A DNA stretch of 22,237 bases from an uncultured Thermomicrobiales bacterium (GTDB taxonomy: Bacteria; Chloroflexota; Chloroflexia; Thermomicrobiales; UBA6265), in contig CADCWI010000084.1 in the NCBI GenBank assembly GCA_902806355.1, positions 405 to 22,641 of the forward strand, given 5' to 3'. Position numbers and translations under genes: made by a program. Under the pieces are notes generated by a model. That model was not told where the DNA came from. It did not search any database and saw nothing but the letters and a program-made list of their open reading frames with translations. This document shows, piece by piece, positions 1 through 6,913 of the stretch (positions are counted from its first letter, which is position 1; each line of letters opens with the position of its first letter).

Positions 1-2
1 CG

Positions 3-1055
3 CTGATCGTCAACAAGTCCACGGTCCCGGTTGGCTCAGCCGATCTTGTGCGCCACTTCGTGCAGGAGGAGCTCGACAAGCGCGGTTCCGACGTGACGTT
101 CGATGTGGTGAGCAACCCGGAGTTCCTGAAGGAAGGAGCGGCGATCGACGACTTTATGCGGCCTGACCGCATCATCGTCGGCGCGGAGCAGCCGGAGAGC
201 ATCGAGCTGATGAAACAGCTCTACCAGCCGTTCAATCGCAATCACAACCGCTTCATGGTGATGGACATCCGCTCGGCGGAGCTGACCAAGTACGCCGCGA
301 ACGCGATGCTTGCCACGAAGATATCCTTCATGAACGAGATCGCGAACATCGCCGAACGAACCGGCGCCAACATCGAGAACGTTCGTGTCGGGATCGGCTC
401 GGATTCGCGGATCGGCTACGACTTCATCTATGCCGGCATCGGTTACGGCGGGTCATGTTTTCCGAAGGATATCCGGGCACTCGAGAACACCGCGCTGAAT
501 TACGACTACGATGCCCAGTTGATCCGCGCGATCGAGGAAGTCAACCAGCGCCAGAAGCGCGTGCTCCTCGACAAGGTGCTGGAGCATTTCGGGGGCGATG
601 TGCGCGGCAAGACGTTCGCCGTCTGGGGACTGGCATTCAAGCCACGGACCGATGACATGCGGGACGCGCCGAGCCGGGTCGTCGTCCAGGGCTTGCTGGA
701 CGCCGGAGCGCGCGTCCAGGCGTTCGACCCCGAGGCGACGGATTCCGCTCGCCGGATTTTCGGGGAGCATGACGACCTGATGCTCTGCGATTCCCGTGAT
801 GACGCGCTCGATGGCGCGGATGCCCTTGTCATCTGCACCGAGTGGCGACAATTCAAGAGCCCAGATTGGGAAGCTCTGCGCCGGGACCTGACGGACAAGG
901 TGATCTTCGACGGGCGCAACATTTACGACCCTGAGCGAGTCAAGCGCGAGGGTCTAACCTACATCGGCATCGGTCTCGGCGAACAGTTCGCCAACCCAAA
1001 GCAGTCTGCGCGGTCCGGCATGAACCTTCTCGCCGAAGTTCTCCAAGCCGACTGA
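3..1055 (+). CDS. ugd: UDP-glucose 6-dehydrogenase, 5'-truncated by the window edge
   Basis: NAD-dependent oxidation of UDP-glucose to UDP-glucuronate, feeding cell-envelope or exopolysaccharide synthesis in the cytoplasm. The reading frame is open from base 3, and the first visible residues ([10 protein letters not shown]) are the conserved end of the N-terminal Rossmann domain, so the true start lies outside the window. In order one sees [20 protein letters not shown] (central domain), the catalytic-cysteine motif [10 protein letters not shown] (Cys codon 456-458), [17 protein letters not shown] opening the C-terminal UDP-binding domain, and GRNIYDP near the end. About 350 residues are present of the usual 430-460. 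The GTG at 48 is internal, not a start. A GDP-mannose dehydrogenase is the alternative within the same family, but the [16 protein letters not shown] pattern favours UDP-glucose. Confidence 0.93.
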   Translation: MIVNKSTVPVGSADLVRHFVQEELDKRGSDVTFDVVSNPEFLKEGAAIDDFMRPDRIIVGAEQPESIELMKQLYQPFNRNHNRFMVMDIRSAELTKYAANAMLATKISFMNEIANIAERTGANIENVRVGIGSDSRIGYDFIYAGIGYGGSCFPKDIRALENTALNYDYDAQLIRAIEEVNQRQKRVLLDKVLEHFGGDVRGKTFAVWGLAFKPRTDDMRDAPSRVVVQGLLDAGARVQAFDPEATDSARRIFGEHDDLMLCDSRDDALDGADALVICTEWRQFKSPDWEALRRDLTDKVIFDGRNIYDPERVKREGLTYIGIGLGEQFANPKQSARSGMNLLAEVLQAD

Positions 1056-1079
1056 AGCACCACGGTGCGCGGTTCGATC

Positions 1080-1108
1080 CTATATCAATGAGACAGCCAC
1101 TGATATAG
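1080..1108. repeat. AT-rich inverted repeat downstream of ugd
   Basis: Perfect 8-bp arms CTATATCA / TGATATAG separated by 13 bases, starting 25 bases after the ugd stop. It could be a weak terminator or a protein-binding site. The stem is AT-rich and no T-tract follows, so the terminator reading is uncertain. Confidence 0.4.
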
Positions 1109-1794
1109 CGCGTCCGCAACCAGGCGATTGCCCAGCAAGTGAGCGCAAGCGGCCCATTTACCATGACCGCGCCGGTTGGTTGAATGCCCTTCCTCGCATG
1201 TTCGCTACAGGCGAAGGAGAACCTGATCAATCCAGAACTGTTGAGGCCGCTGATTCCGGGCACGTGTCGGGCGGACCCGCTCACCCGTCGTTTTGACCGA
1301 AGGAGCGCATTCCCGAGCGAAGCGATGGATCTCATCCGCCAATAAGGGATCCCGCCGGTGATCGACGGCTCGTATCACCTTGATTGCCTCTTAATCGCCC
1401 TCCGGAGGGAGTGTCCCTCGGTAGCGAAGCTACTGCTTGTGTCGCTCCGCATCTGCCGGATCGCTCTGCAATCTCCTGTAGATGGCGTCGTATCTGCGCG
1501 AATCCACTCCACGCAACTTCCAGACTCCCGAACCAGCCAGAGCTTGCGACAGTACGCCCGAGGGAATCCGGAAGGCGAGCGCCTCGGCGTTCGTGCTTCG
1601 ATCAGCGGCCGGGATTTGGGCTGGCGGGCAGCGAACGTGGCTCGAGTTTTGTCGCAGGTAGCCAGCCCTTTGAAACCTCGGTCAGACTCGGTTCTTGAGG
1701 CGAAGAGCGGACGGGGCCAGCTCACTGCCCCATGAAACCGTGTGCGCATTGCAAACCGCCGCCTACGGCTTTCTCTCAACGATCTTTCCTCCAG
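1109..1794. other. Intergenic region without a convincing gene
   Basis: About 690 bases between ugd and the promoter of the epimerase. Several short open frames exist on both strands (for example a 52-codon frame 1184-1342 on plus). None has a recognisable motif, a good ribosome binding site or consistent codon use. I see no tRNA, transposase motif or array. The stretch may be decayed DNA, given the decayed sigma-factor gene nearby, but I could not identify any ancestor. Confidence 0.5.
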
Positions 1795-1821
1795 TGTCAC
1801 AGACAGCCGCACTGTCTCGTC
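1795..1821 (+). promoter_or_regulatory. Putative ECF41 sigma-factor promoter
   Basis: TGTCACA at 1795-1801 (-35 element), a 16-base spacer, and CGTC at 1818-1821 (-10 element). This is the promoter pattern I recall for group ECF41 sigma factors, which drive neighbouring carboxymuconolactone decarboxylase, oxidoreductase or epimerase genes. It lies 44 bases upstream of the epimerase start, and a decayed ECF41/SigJ gene follows the epimerase, so context and motif agree. The spacer also contains the perfect inverted repeat AGACAG-N5-CTGTCT (1801-1817), and GTCTCAGAGAC (1826-1836) is an 11-base palindrome near the expected transcription start. Either could instead be a repressor operator. Confidence 0.75.
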
Positions 1822-1850
1822 TAAGGTCTCAGAGACAGGCTCTGGATTCA

Positions 1851-1858
1851 GGGAGGAG
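1851..1858 (+). promoter_or_regulatory. Ribosome binding site fixing the epimerase start
   Basis: GGGAGGAG ends 6 bases before the ATG at 1865. It supports that start over the longer in-frame extension reaching back to 1742, which would run through the putative promoter. Confidence 0.75.
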
Positions 1859-1864
1859 ATCGCC

Positions 1865-2797
1865 ATGCGGGTGTTCGTGGCAGGCGGGACCGGGGTCGTG
1901 GGACGGCGGCTGGTGCCGCGGCTCGTGGCCCAGGGCCACCAGGTGACGGCGACGACGACAAGTGCGGCCAAATTAGGCTTGCTGGCTGAGCTCGGCGCAG
2001 ATGGCGTCGTGATGGACCGGCTGGACGCAGTGTCGGTCCGCAAGGCGGTGGCCGCAGCACGGCCGGACGTGATCGTGCACCAGATGACCGCAATTTCCAT
2101 GAAGCACGCCGGCAAGCCAGATATGAAGCACTTCGACCGGTGGATGGCCACCACCATCCGGCTACGCACCGAGGGGATGGACCACCTGCTGACCGCAGCC
2201 GAGGCGACCGGCGTATCCCACGTCGTCGCTCAGAGCTACGCCAGCTGGAACGGGATCCGCGAGGGCGGATGGGTGAAGACCGAGGAGGACCCGCTGGATC
2301 CGGGGACCGGAACGACGTTTCACCTCGTGGCGGAGGCGATCCGCCACGTCGAGGACGTAGTCGTCAAGGCTGGAGGCGCCGCCCTGCGATATGGCGGACT
2401 CTACGGGCCGGGTGCTACTGACGACCAGGTCGAACTCGTGCGCAAGCGGCAATTCCCGCTTGTCGGTGGTGGCACCGGCCACACCTCGTGGGTGCATCTC
2501 GACGACGCGGCGGGCGCGACCGTCCTGGCTGTAGAGCAAAGGGCGAAGGGTGTGTTCAACATCGTCGACGACGAGCCTGCCCCGGTCAGCGAGTGGTTGC
2601 CGTATTTGGCTGCGTGCGCGGGCGCAAAGCCACCGATGCGGGTCCCGAAGTGGCTGGCCCGGATGCTGGCCGGGGACGTGGCGGTGATGATGATGACCGA
2701 GGGACGTGCCTTCTCGAACGCCAAGGCCAGGCGGGAGCTCGGCTGGGAGCTGCGCTACCCCTCGTGGCGGCAGGGTTTCAAGGACGAGCTGGCGTAA
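1865..2797 (+). CDS. NAD(P)-dependent epimerase/dehydratase-family oxidoreductase (ECF41-associated)
   Basis: A 310-residue extended/atypical short-chain dehydrogenase. The N-terminal Rossmann motif GGTGVVGR (residues 7-14) binds NAD(P). LRYGGLYGPG and the HTSWVHLDDAA stretch are typical of the NAD-dependent epimerase family, and the C-terminal NAKARRELGWELRYPSWRQGF is the usual family ending. The classical YxxxK pair is not evident, so the exact reaction and substrate are unknown. Known context: epimerases and oxidoreductases of this kind are the usual partners and only targets of ECF41 sigma factors. Here the gene carries a matching promoter upstream and the remains of the sigma gene directly downstream, probably once overlapping its stop codon. 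The gene itself looks intact. Its style resembles actinobacterial homologues, so the module may have been acquired by transfer (inference). Confidence 0.85.
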   Translation: MRVFVAGGTGVVGRRLVPRLVAQGHQVTATTTSAAKLGLLAELGADGVVMDRLDAVSVRKAVAAARPDVIVHQMTAISMKHAGKPDMKHFDRWMATTIRLRTEGMDHLLTAAEATGVSHVVAQSYASWNGIREGGWVKTEEDPLDPGTGTTFHLVAEAIRHVEDVVVKAGGAALRYGGLYGPGATDDQVELVRKRQFPLVGGGTGHTSWVHLDDAAGATVLAVEQRAKGVFNIVDDEPAPVSEWLPYLAACAGAKPPMRVPKWLARMLAGDVAVMMMTEGRAFSNAKARRELGWELRYPSWRQGFKDELA

Positions 2798-3140
2798 CCG
2801 ACGCTGAGGAGTTCGAGGGGCTGAGGTCACTGCTGTTCGAGATTGTCTATCGGGTACTTGAGATGTACGAGCGAGCCCGAGGACGCGGTCCAGCAGACAT
2901 GACTGCGCTGTGAGGCCACCCATCGACCAAGGTGGTCGTCCTAGCCGTAGTTGCCCCGATCTCGATCGACGTCCTTCGCTCGGCCCGCTCCCGACGGGAG
3001 GAAAGGGCAACGTCGCGGGCCCGTGGGAGCTACTCGCTTGTCGTCCAGATACGTGGGGATGGCGGCAGCAAGGCCCCGCCGTGGGCCAGAGGCATCACCA
3101 GCGCCGGGGATGTGGCCCCGATGCTTGCCTCGACTCTCCC
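2795..3140 (+). pseudogene. Decayed ECF41/SigJ-type RNA polymerase sigma factor
   Basis: Fragments of one sigma-factor gene lie in order but in different frames. Frame 1 gives EEFEGLRSLLFEIVYRVL (2806-2859, sigma region 2 N-terminus). Frame 2 gives SEPEDAVQQT (2870-2899), then a TGA where Trp is expected, then LRCEATHR. Frame 1 resumes with SIDVLRSARSRREE (2962-3003). A worn GPWELLA in frame 2 resembles the WLPEP linker motif, and IRGDGGSKAPPWARGI (frame 1, from 3049) matches the DGG-motif start of the C-terminal SnoaL-like domain. The whole sigma region 4 is missing, an internal deletion of roughly 100 or more codons. The expected start overlapping the epimerase stop (GTGA) now reads GTAA. 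Gene order (epimerase then sigma) fits an ECF41 module. The right boundary is uncertain; traces may run on to about 3240. Confidence 0.8.
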
Positions 3141-3471
3141 CCTGGATCATCCCAGTGGGATTGGCGCAGGATCACCCGAACCGGCGCGGGTGAGGCCGGT
3201 TCCCTGCTGCAAGCGTCACCGCGTTGGCCACTGCCATCGACTGACGGATGGCGGCTACTTCCACTTTTCGCGAAGTGGAAGACGGCAAGGGACGATGCTA
3301 GAACGTCTGGACCACAACACTTGCTACCCTATCCGAGCCCGATCGTCATTCAGGGCATCGCTATGGGTTCCGGACGGCAAAGGGCGGTCAGCTCAATAAG
3401 GCGACAATAAGCAAAAGCGCCGCACCGCTCAACGTCCACGTTCCACGAACGCAGAAATTTTTGCCTGCGTG
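3141..3471. other. Intergenic region after the sigma-factor remnant
   Basis: About 330 bases with no convincing gene on either strand. It contains the 9-bp-arm hairpin at 3258-3281 and, just past the ctaB stop, a weak inverted repeat ACGCAG-N10-CTGCGT (about 3450-3471) that might serve as a modest ctaB terminator on the minus strand. Confidence 0.45.
3258..3281. repeat. Perfect inverted repeat (hairpin)
   Basis: Arms CTTCCACTT / AAGTGGAAG (9 bp) with the 6-base loop TTCGCG. No T-tract follows on either strand. It may be a terminator-like structure that once closed the epimerase-sigma operon, or a protein-binding palindrome. Confidence 0.5.
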
Positions 3472-4386
3472 CTACCCAAGGATCAGGCGGTCCGACACCA
3501 TCACCGCGAAGAGTCCCGCGAGGTACCAGATGGAGTAGAAGAAGGTCCTGCGGGCCTGCGCCTTGCTGGGATCGGTGAGCAGTCGCCATGCCATCCAGAG
3601 GAAGTAGCCGCCGAGAACGATCGCTCCCCCGAGGTAAAGCCAGCTCATGCCAAAGGGAGCGAGGAGGAGCGTCACGGCGGCAAGCAGGATCGTGTAGAGA
3701 AAGATCTGGCGGCGTGTCTCCTCTTCACCGGCGACGACGGGTAGCATCGGCACGTTCGCCCGGCCGTAGTCACCCTGCTTCAGGAGTGCCAGCGCCCAGA
3801 AATGCGGTGGTGTCCAGTAGAAGATGATCGCGAACAGGATCCACGCCGGGGCGGTCAGCGTACCGGTCACGGCGGCCCATCCCACCAGGGGCGGAATCGC
3901 CCCAGCCGCTCCGCCGACGACGATGTTGTGCGGAGTCGATCGCTTGAGCCAGAGCGTGTAGACGAAGACATAGTAGAGATTGCCGACCAGCGCGAGCGCG
4001 GCCGCAAGCCAGTTCGCAAAGAACCCGAGCAATAGGACACCGGCCGCCGTGATGCCGATCCCGAAGACCAGCGCGGCTCGCGGGGAGATCCGACCATCCG
4101 CTGTCGCACGCTTGCGCGTCCGCGCCATCTCCGCATCAATATCGCGATCGATAAAGCAATTGATGACGTTCGCCCCGCCGGCCGTCAACACACCCCCGAC
4201 CATCGCCACCAGCACGAGCCCGAAGTGCGGCACACCCTTTTCCGCCACCAGCATCGCGCCAAGGGTCGTCACCAGGAGCAGCGTAAGGATGCCTGGCTTC
4301 ATCAACGCCACATAGTCGTCAATCAGCGCTCTGGCTCGGCTGGTTGGAGAGGATGATGCGTCGATGGACGGCGCGTCTTTGATCAT
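3472..4386 (-). CDS. ctaB: Protoheme IX farnesyltransferase (haem O synthase)
   Basis: Integral membrane prenyltransferase of the UbiA superfamily that attaches farnesyl to protoheme, giving haem O for haem-copper oxidases. From the chosen ATG the protein has 304 residues, the normal family length. The first Asp-rich prenyl-diphosphate site is NVINCFIDRDIDAEMART (residues 73-90). The second conserved loop is YTLWLKRSTPHNIVVGGAAG (143-162), followed by PPLVGW and WTPPHFWALAL. Seven to nine hydrophobic helices are visible. The frame stays open upstream to 4620, but that extension is Arg/Pro-rich and unlike the family, so I start at MIKDAPS. No clear Shine-Dalgarno precedes any candidate start. 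The gene stands alone: no cytochrome oxidase subunit genes lie nearby, which is somewhat unusual. Confidence 0.93.
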   Translation of the reverse strand: MIKDAPSIDASSSPTSRARALIDDYVALMKPGILTLLLVTTLGAMLVAEKGVPHFGLVLVAMVGGVLTAGGANVINCFIDRDIDAEMARTRKRATADGRISPRAALVFGIGITAAGVLLLGFFANWLAAALALVGNLYYVFVYTLWLKRSTPHNIVVGGAAGAIPPLVGWAAVTGTLTAPAWILFAIIFYWTPPHFWALALLKQGDYGRANVPMLPVVAGEEETRRQIFLYTILLAAVTLLLAPFGMSWLYLGGAIVLGGYFLWMAWRLLTDPSKAQARRTFFYSIWYLAGLFAVMVSDRLILG

Positions 4387-5077
4387 GTCTACCCCGGGAA
4401 CAACGTGTTGGCTGGAGCGATCCCAACCTGACTGCATCAGTACTCTGGACGCCAGGCGATAAGGGACAGGGGCGGTGAACCGGAACGCGAACGGTCGCCG
4501 GGTCACTTCGCCCCATGCCACTGACCTCGCGACCGGAGGCTCGACACGCATCATTCTACTGTGCGGGATAGGAACGCGCCTGAACGCGGCGGGCGGCATC
4601 GCGGTAGTGCTTCCCAACACGGCTCCGGGAATTGACGAGCGATCCGATACAGGCTGGTTGTGTCGCTCGCGCTCAGTGGCAGGGCTGCTAACTGGCCGAC
4701 AGATGGATCACCGCGTCGCCTTTTGTGATTGACGCGGTCCGTCACAGAGACGTGCGCAACCTGGAACGCTGATGCGGTCCTGCACTCCGCTGCCCGTCGG
4801 GAGCGAGCGGTGGCATACCCAGTGCCTATGGACAACAGCGGCGGAAAGTAGCGGCGATATACCGGCACAGTCGCCCAATGTTCTTGACAGGAGCATATGG
4901 ACACCGTATGACGTATGTGAATAATCTCACGAAGGTCTGCGGTGTACAGCAGTCGGAAGGTATTCACGGCCAACGTCGGCCACCGGGCGTCGGGGCCAAA
5001 CATTTCCCCGGCCGTTCCTCTTCAACCGGTCCCGGCACGCAATGGGGCGTGCTGGATGTGATGTGGAGCACGCACTG
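4387..5077. other. Intergenic region between ctaB and a small plus-strand gene
   Basis: About 690 bases between divergent genes. It should hold the ctaB promoter (not identified) and holds a good sigma-A-like promoter at 4884-4912 facing right. No tRNA, repeat array or recognisable coding frame is visible. The part up to 4620 is an N-terminal open extension of ctaB that I judge untranslated. Confidence 0.5.
4884..4912 (+). promoter_or_regulatory. Sigma-A-type promoter
   Basis: Consensus -35 TTGACA (4884-4889), a spacer of exactly 17 bases, and -10 TATGAC (4907-4912; 4 of 6 consensus bases). It faces the small gene starting at 5078, implying a 5' untranslated leader of about 160 bases. Confidence 0.55.
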
Positions 5078-5347
5078 ATGACAACCACGATCTCGAAATC
5101 CGGCAAGGCCAAAACGTTTCTCTTGCCAGGTCAACGATTTCGGTCGTTAGACCTGTTCGCCACACGGGATGACCGCGAGCTTGTCGTTTCCCGGCTTGTC
5201 CATGACGCACTCGGTCTGCAGCACGTGGTTCTCCGCGACCAGAATGGCCGGGAAATCAGCGCCTACGCCGAGCAGGTCGAGGCAGCGATCACGGAAGGGC
5301 ACCTGGCGCTCGTCGAAGCCGCTGATGCAGTCCTGATGCCAGCCTGA
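5078..5347 (+). CDS. Small hypothetical protein (89 aa)
   Basis: Not recognised. An 89-residue soluble protein with no signal peptide or membrane segment. A Lys/Arg-containing N-terminus (MTTTISKSGKAK) precedes a mixed alpha/beta-looking body (RELVVSRLVHDALGLQHVVL) and an Ala/Glu-rich helix (AYAEQVEAAITEGHLALVEA). The ATG at 5078 is chosen because GGAG lies about 10 bases upstream and the in-frame extension to 5042 lacks a site. Support for a real gene comes from context: a sigma-A-like promoter lies upstream and a strong hairpin begins 32 bases after the stop. It appears to be a single-gene transcription unit. Without homology, a spurious frame inside a non-coding transcript cannot be excluded. 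Confidence 0.6.
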   Translation: MTTTISKSGKAKTFLLPGQRFRSLDLFATRDDRELVVSRLVHDALGLQHVVLRDQNGREISAYAEQVEAAITEGHLALVEAADAVLMPA

Positions 5348-5379
5348 CCTCACCCCCGGCAACAAGCCATCACGAGAAG

Positions 5380-5409
5380 AACCCCCGGCCATCTGGATGG
5401 CCGGGGGTT
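5380..5409. terminator. Strong hairpin terminator between convergent genes
   Basis: Perfect 13-bp stem AACCCCCGGCCAT / ATGGCCGGGGGTT with the 4-base loop CTGG. It sits between the end of the small plus-strand gene (5347) and the end of the minus-strand cupin-like gene (5531). On the minus strand the stem is followed by a T-rich run (TTCTTCT), so it best fits termination of the leftward gene and probably works both ways. Confidence 0.8.
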
Positions 5410-5530
5410 CCGGGTATTCGGAAGATATGAGAAAGGCGAGTCGTTATCGGGTCAGCGCGATCCCGGTCACCTGGCCTGCCCCGAACCTCGGAACCTGCCC
5501 CTCTTCTCGTGGGACATATGGACCGCCGTC

Positions 5531-6913
5531 CTACGGTGCACAAGACGATGCATCAGCCGCCAGGTCGTACGTCGCGGTGCCTTCCTCGGCTCCCATGGTG
5601 AACTGATCGCCACAGGCATTGGTGAACAGCGTGTTCACACCCGACGAGGTAGTTACCTGGAACGTCGCCCCTGCCACCGGGCCAGAGCTGCTGCCGGCCG
5701 GCAAGGGGCCATCGAATACCGTCACGCCGTCCGCGACGATGGTCAGGGTCAGGTCCACCTGGGCAGTAACGTTGATCGTGGTGGTGAATCCGCTGTCGCC
5801 GGTCGCGGCCGGTTCGTCCGAAGCGGCATCCTCGGCCGCCTCTTCCTCGACGGTTGTGTCGGTGGCATCTTCCTCGGCGCCCGCGTCTTCCTGAGCCTCG
5901 GCCGCCCCAGTATCAGCAGCGTCACCGGCAGGGTCATCATCCTCAGCAGCTTCGGGGGTCCCGTCAGCGCCTTCCTCATCGGTGGCGGCGTCAGTCCCTT
6001 CGCCGACAGAGGCTCCAAACGTCGCGAAGACGAACGATGCGGCCTCGGAGCCGGAATTGCTCACCGACCCTGTTTCGGCGAACAGCTGACCGAGCCCGTC
6101 CGACAGCAGGTACAGTCCGTTTTCGTCTTCGACATTGATCTCGCCGCTGGTCACCATCAGCAACGCCGGACCGGTATGTTCGGGAAGCTCGAACTCGTCG
6201 CCCGGCTCCACCTCGAACCGGATCAGCTCCGCGTCATACGTTCCCTCATCGTACCGATCGATCAGTGGACTCTTGTAGAACGCATCGTCAGCCACCGCAT
6301 CCTCGGCGACGAGCTCGAACATCCAGAGTGTCGAGTCACCGCCTTGAGCGGCAAAGGTGTATGGATCATCACCGGCCCGGAAGAAACCTTCGCCCGGCTC
6401 GAGCAACGTTCGCTTCGCGGTCACGTCGTTTCGAACGATCGTTTCACCGTCTCGCTGCAGGACGTGCGCGGCGCCCCCGGTTTCGGTTTGCGCATCGGAA
6501 AGCGTCATCTCCCGAACCTGCCAGACAGCCTGACCGCCCTCAAGAAACGCCAGTCCTTGCGATACGACCGCTGGATGTCCCGGCTCGAGGGCCGAATCAC
6601 CGGAGGGTCCCGAAGACTCCTCGGTGTCCTCATCGGAGGTGGGGGTAATGTCATCCGGTGCAGCGTTGTCCCCCTCATCGGAGGTGGGCGTACCAGCGGG
6701 TGTCGAATCGGCCTCGTCATCGTCCCCCGGGAGAGTGACATCCGGCGTTTGTGTTGACTGCCCAGCATCCTGGGCAATTGCCCCCTGAACCATGACGATC
6801 GATCCCAGCATGACCAGAACCGTAAGCATCGTCACTCCGTGCATGCCGATTCGCCGCAACAATCGTACTGGATTCAACGTGCGTTCTCCTTTCAGGAATT
6901 CACTCGTGCTCAT
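5531..6913 (-). CDS. Secreted acidic protein: cupin-like region plus RodZ-type C-terminal domain
   Basis: Numbered from the ATG at 6913 (460 aa). Residues 17-47 are a long signal peptide: Arg-rich n-region (RLLRR), hydrophobic core VTMLTVLVMLGSIVMV, then AIA|QD as the likely cleavage site. A Thr/Pro/Asp/Glu linker (48-110) follows. Residues about 115-300 look like a double cupin fold (LLEPGEGFF, later FEVEPGDEFELPEH...VTSGEINV), but lack the HxH metal ligands. A very acidic Ala/Glu/Asp linker (305-372) leads to a last domain (about 376-456) whose LTLTIVADGVTVFDGPLPAG resembles the RodZ C-terminal DUF4115 fold. Two cysteines in that part could form a disulfide. Role unknown; presumably exported or cell-surface. 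An alternative TTG start at 6877 has a better ribosome site. A perfect minus-strand TTGACA lies at 7023-7028, without a good -10. Confidence 0.75.
   Translation of the reverse strand: MSTSEFLKGERTLNPVRLLRRIGMHGVTMLTVLVMLGSIVMVQGAIAQDAGQSTQTPDVTLPGDDDEADSTPAGTPTSDEGDNAAPDDITPTSDEDTEESSGPSGDSALEPGHPAVVSQGLAFLEGGQAVWQVREMTLSDAQTETGGAAHVLQRDGETIVRNDVTAKRTLLEPGEGFFRAGDDPYTFAAQGGDSTLWMFELVAEDAVADDAFYKSPLIDRYDEGTYDAELIRFEVEPGDEFELPEHTGPALLMVTSGEINVEDENGLYLLSDGLGQLFAETGSVSNSGSEAASFVFATFGASVGEGTDAATDEEGADGTPEAAEDDDPAGDAADTGAAEAQEDAGAEEDATDTTVEEEAAEDAASDEPAATGDSGFTTTINVTAQVDLTLTIVADGVTVFDGPLPAGSSSGPVAGATFQVTTSSGVNTLFTNACGDQFTMGAEEGTATYDLAADASSCAP
6630..6688. repeat. Short direct repeat in the acidic linker
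   Basis: TCATCGGAGGTGGG occurs at 6630-6643 and 6675-6688, 45 bases apart. It encodes the repeated TPTSDE motif in the N-terminal linker of the secreted protein. Such linkers vary in length by slippage. Confidence 0.5.
6886..6892 (-). promoter_or_regulatory. Shine-Dalgarno for an alternative TTG start
   Basis: AAAGGAG on the minus strand lies 8 bases before an in-frame TTG (6877-6875). Starting there gives a compact 35-residue signal peptide beginning NPVRLLRRIG. The ATG at 6913 has only a weaker GAGG site 6 bases upstream. The two starts leave the mature protein unchanged. Confidence 0.5.

Noticed and set aside
1056..1790. Possible tRNA or mobile-element end in the gap
   Set aside because: No cloverleaf with a T-loop GTTCRA-type signature in the right geometry, and no terminal inverted repeats or transposase motif could be found by eye.
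1375..2169. Minus-strand open frame of 264 codons
   Set aside because: It overlaps the epimerase start and promoter, is Ser/Arg/Thr-rich and has no family motif.
2162..3010. Minus-strand open frame of 282 codons
   Set aside because: It is antisense to the epimerase and the sigma remnant, with low-complexity Arg/Gly content.
4387..4620. N-terminal extension of ctaB by 78 residues
   Set aside because: Arg/Pro-rich, unlike the family, and would make the protein longer than usual; MIKDAPS gives the normal length.
6630..6688. Possible CRISPR-like or tandem repeat
   Set aside because: Only two copies of a 14-base unit in a coding low-complexity linker; no spacer pattern.
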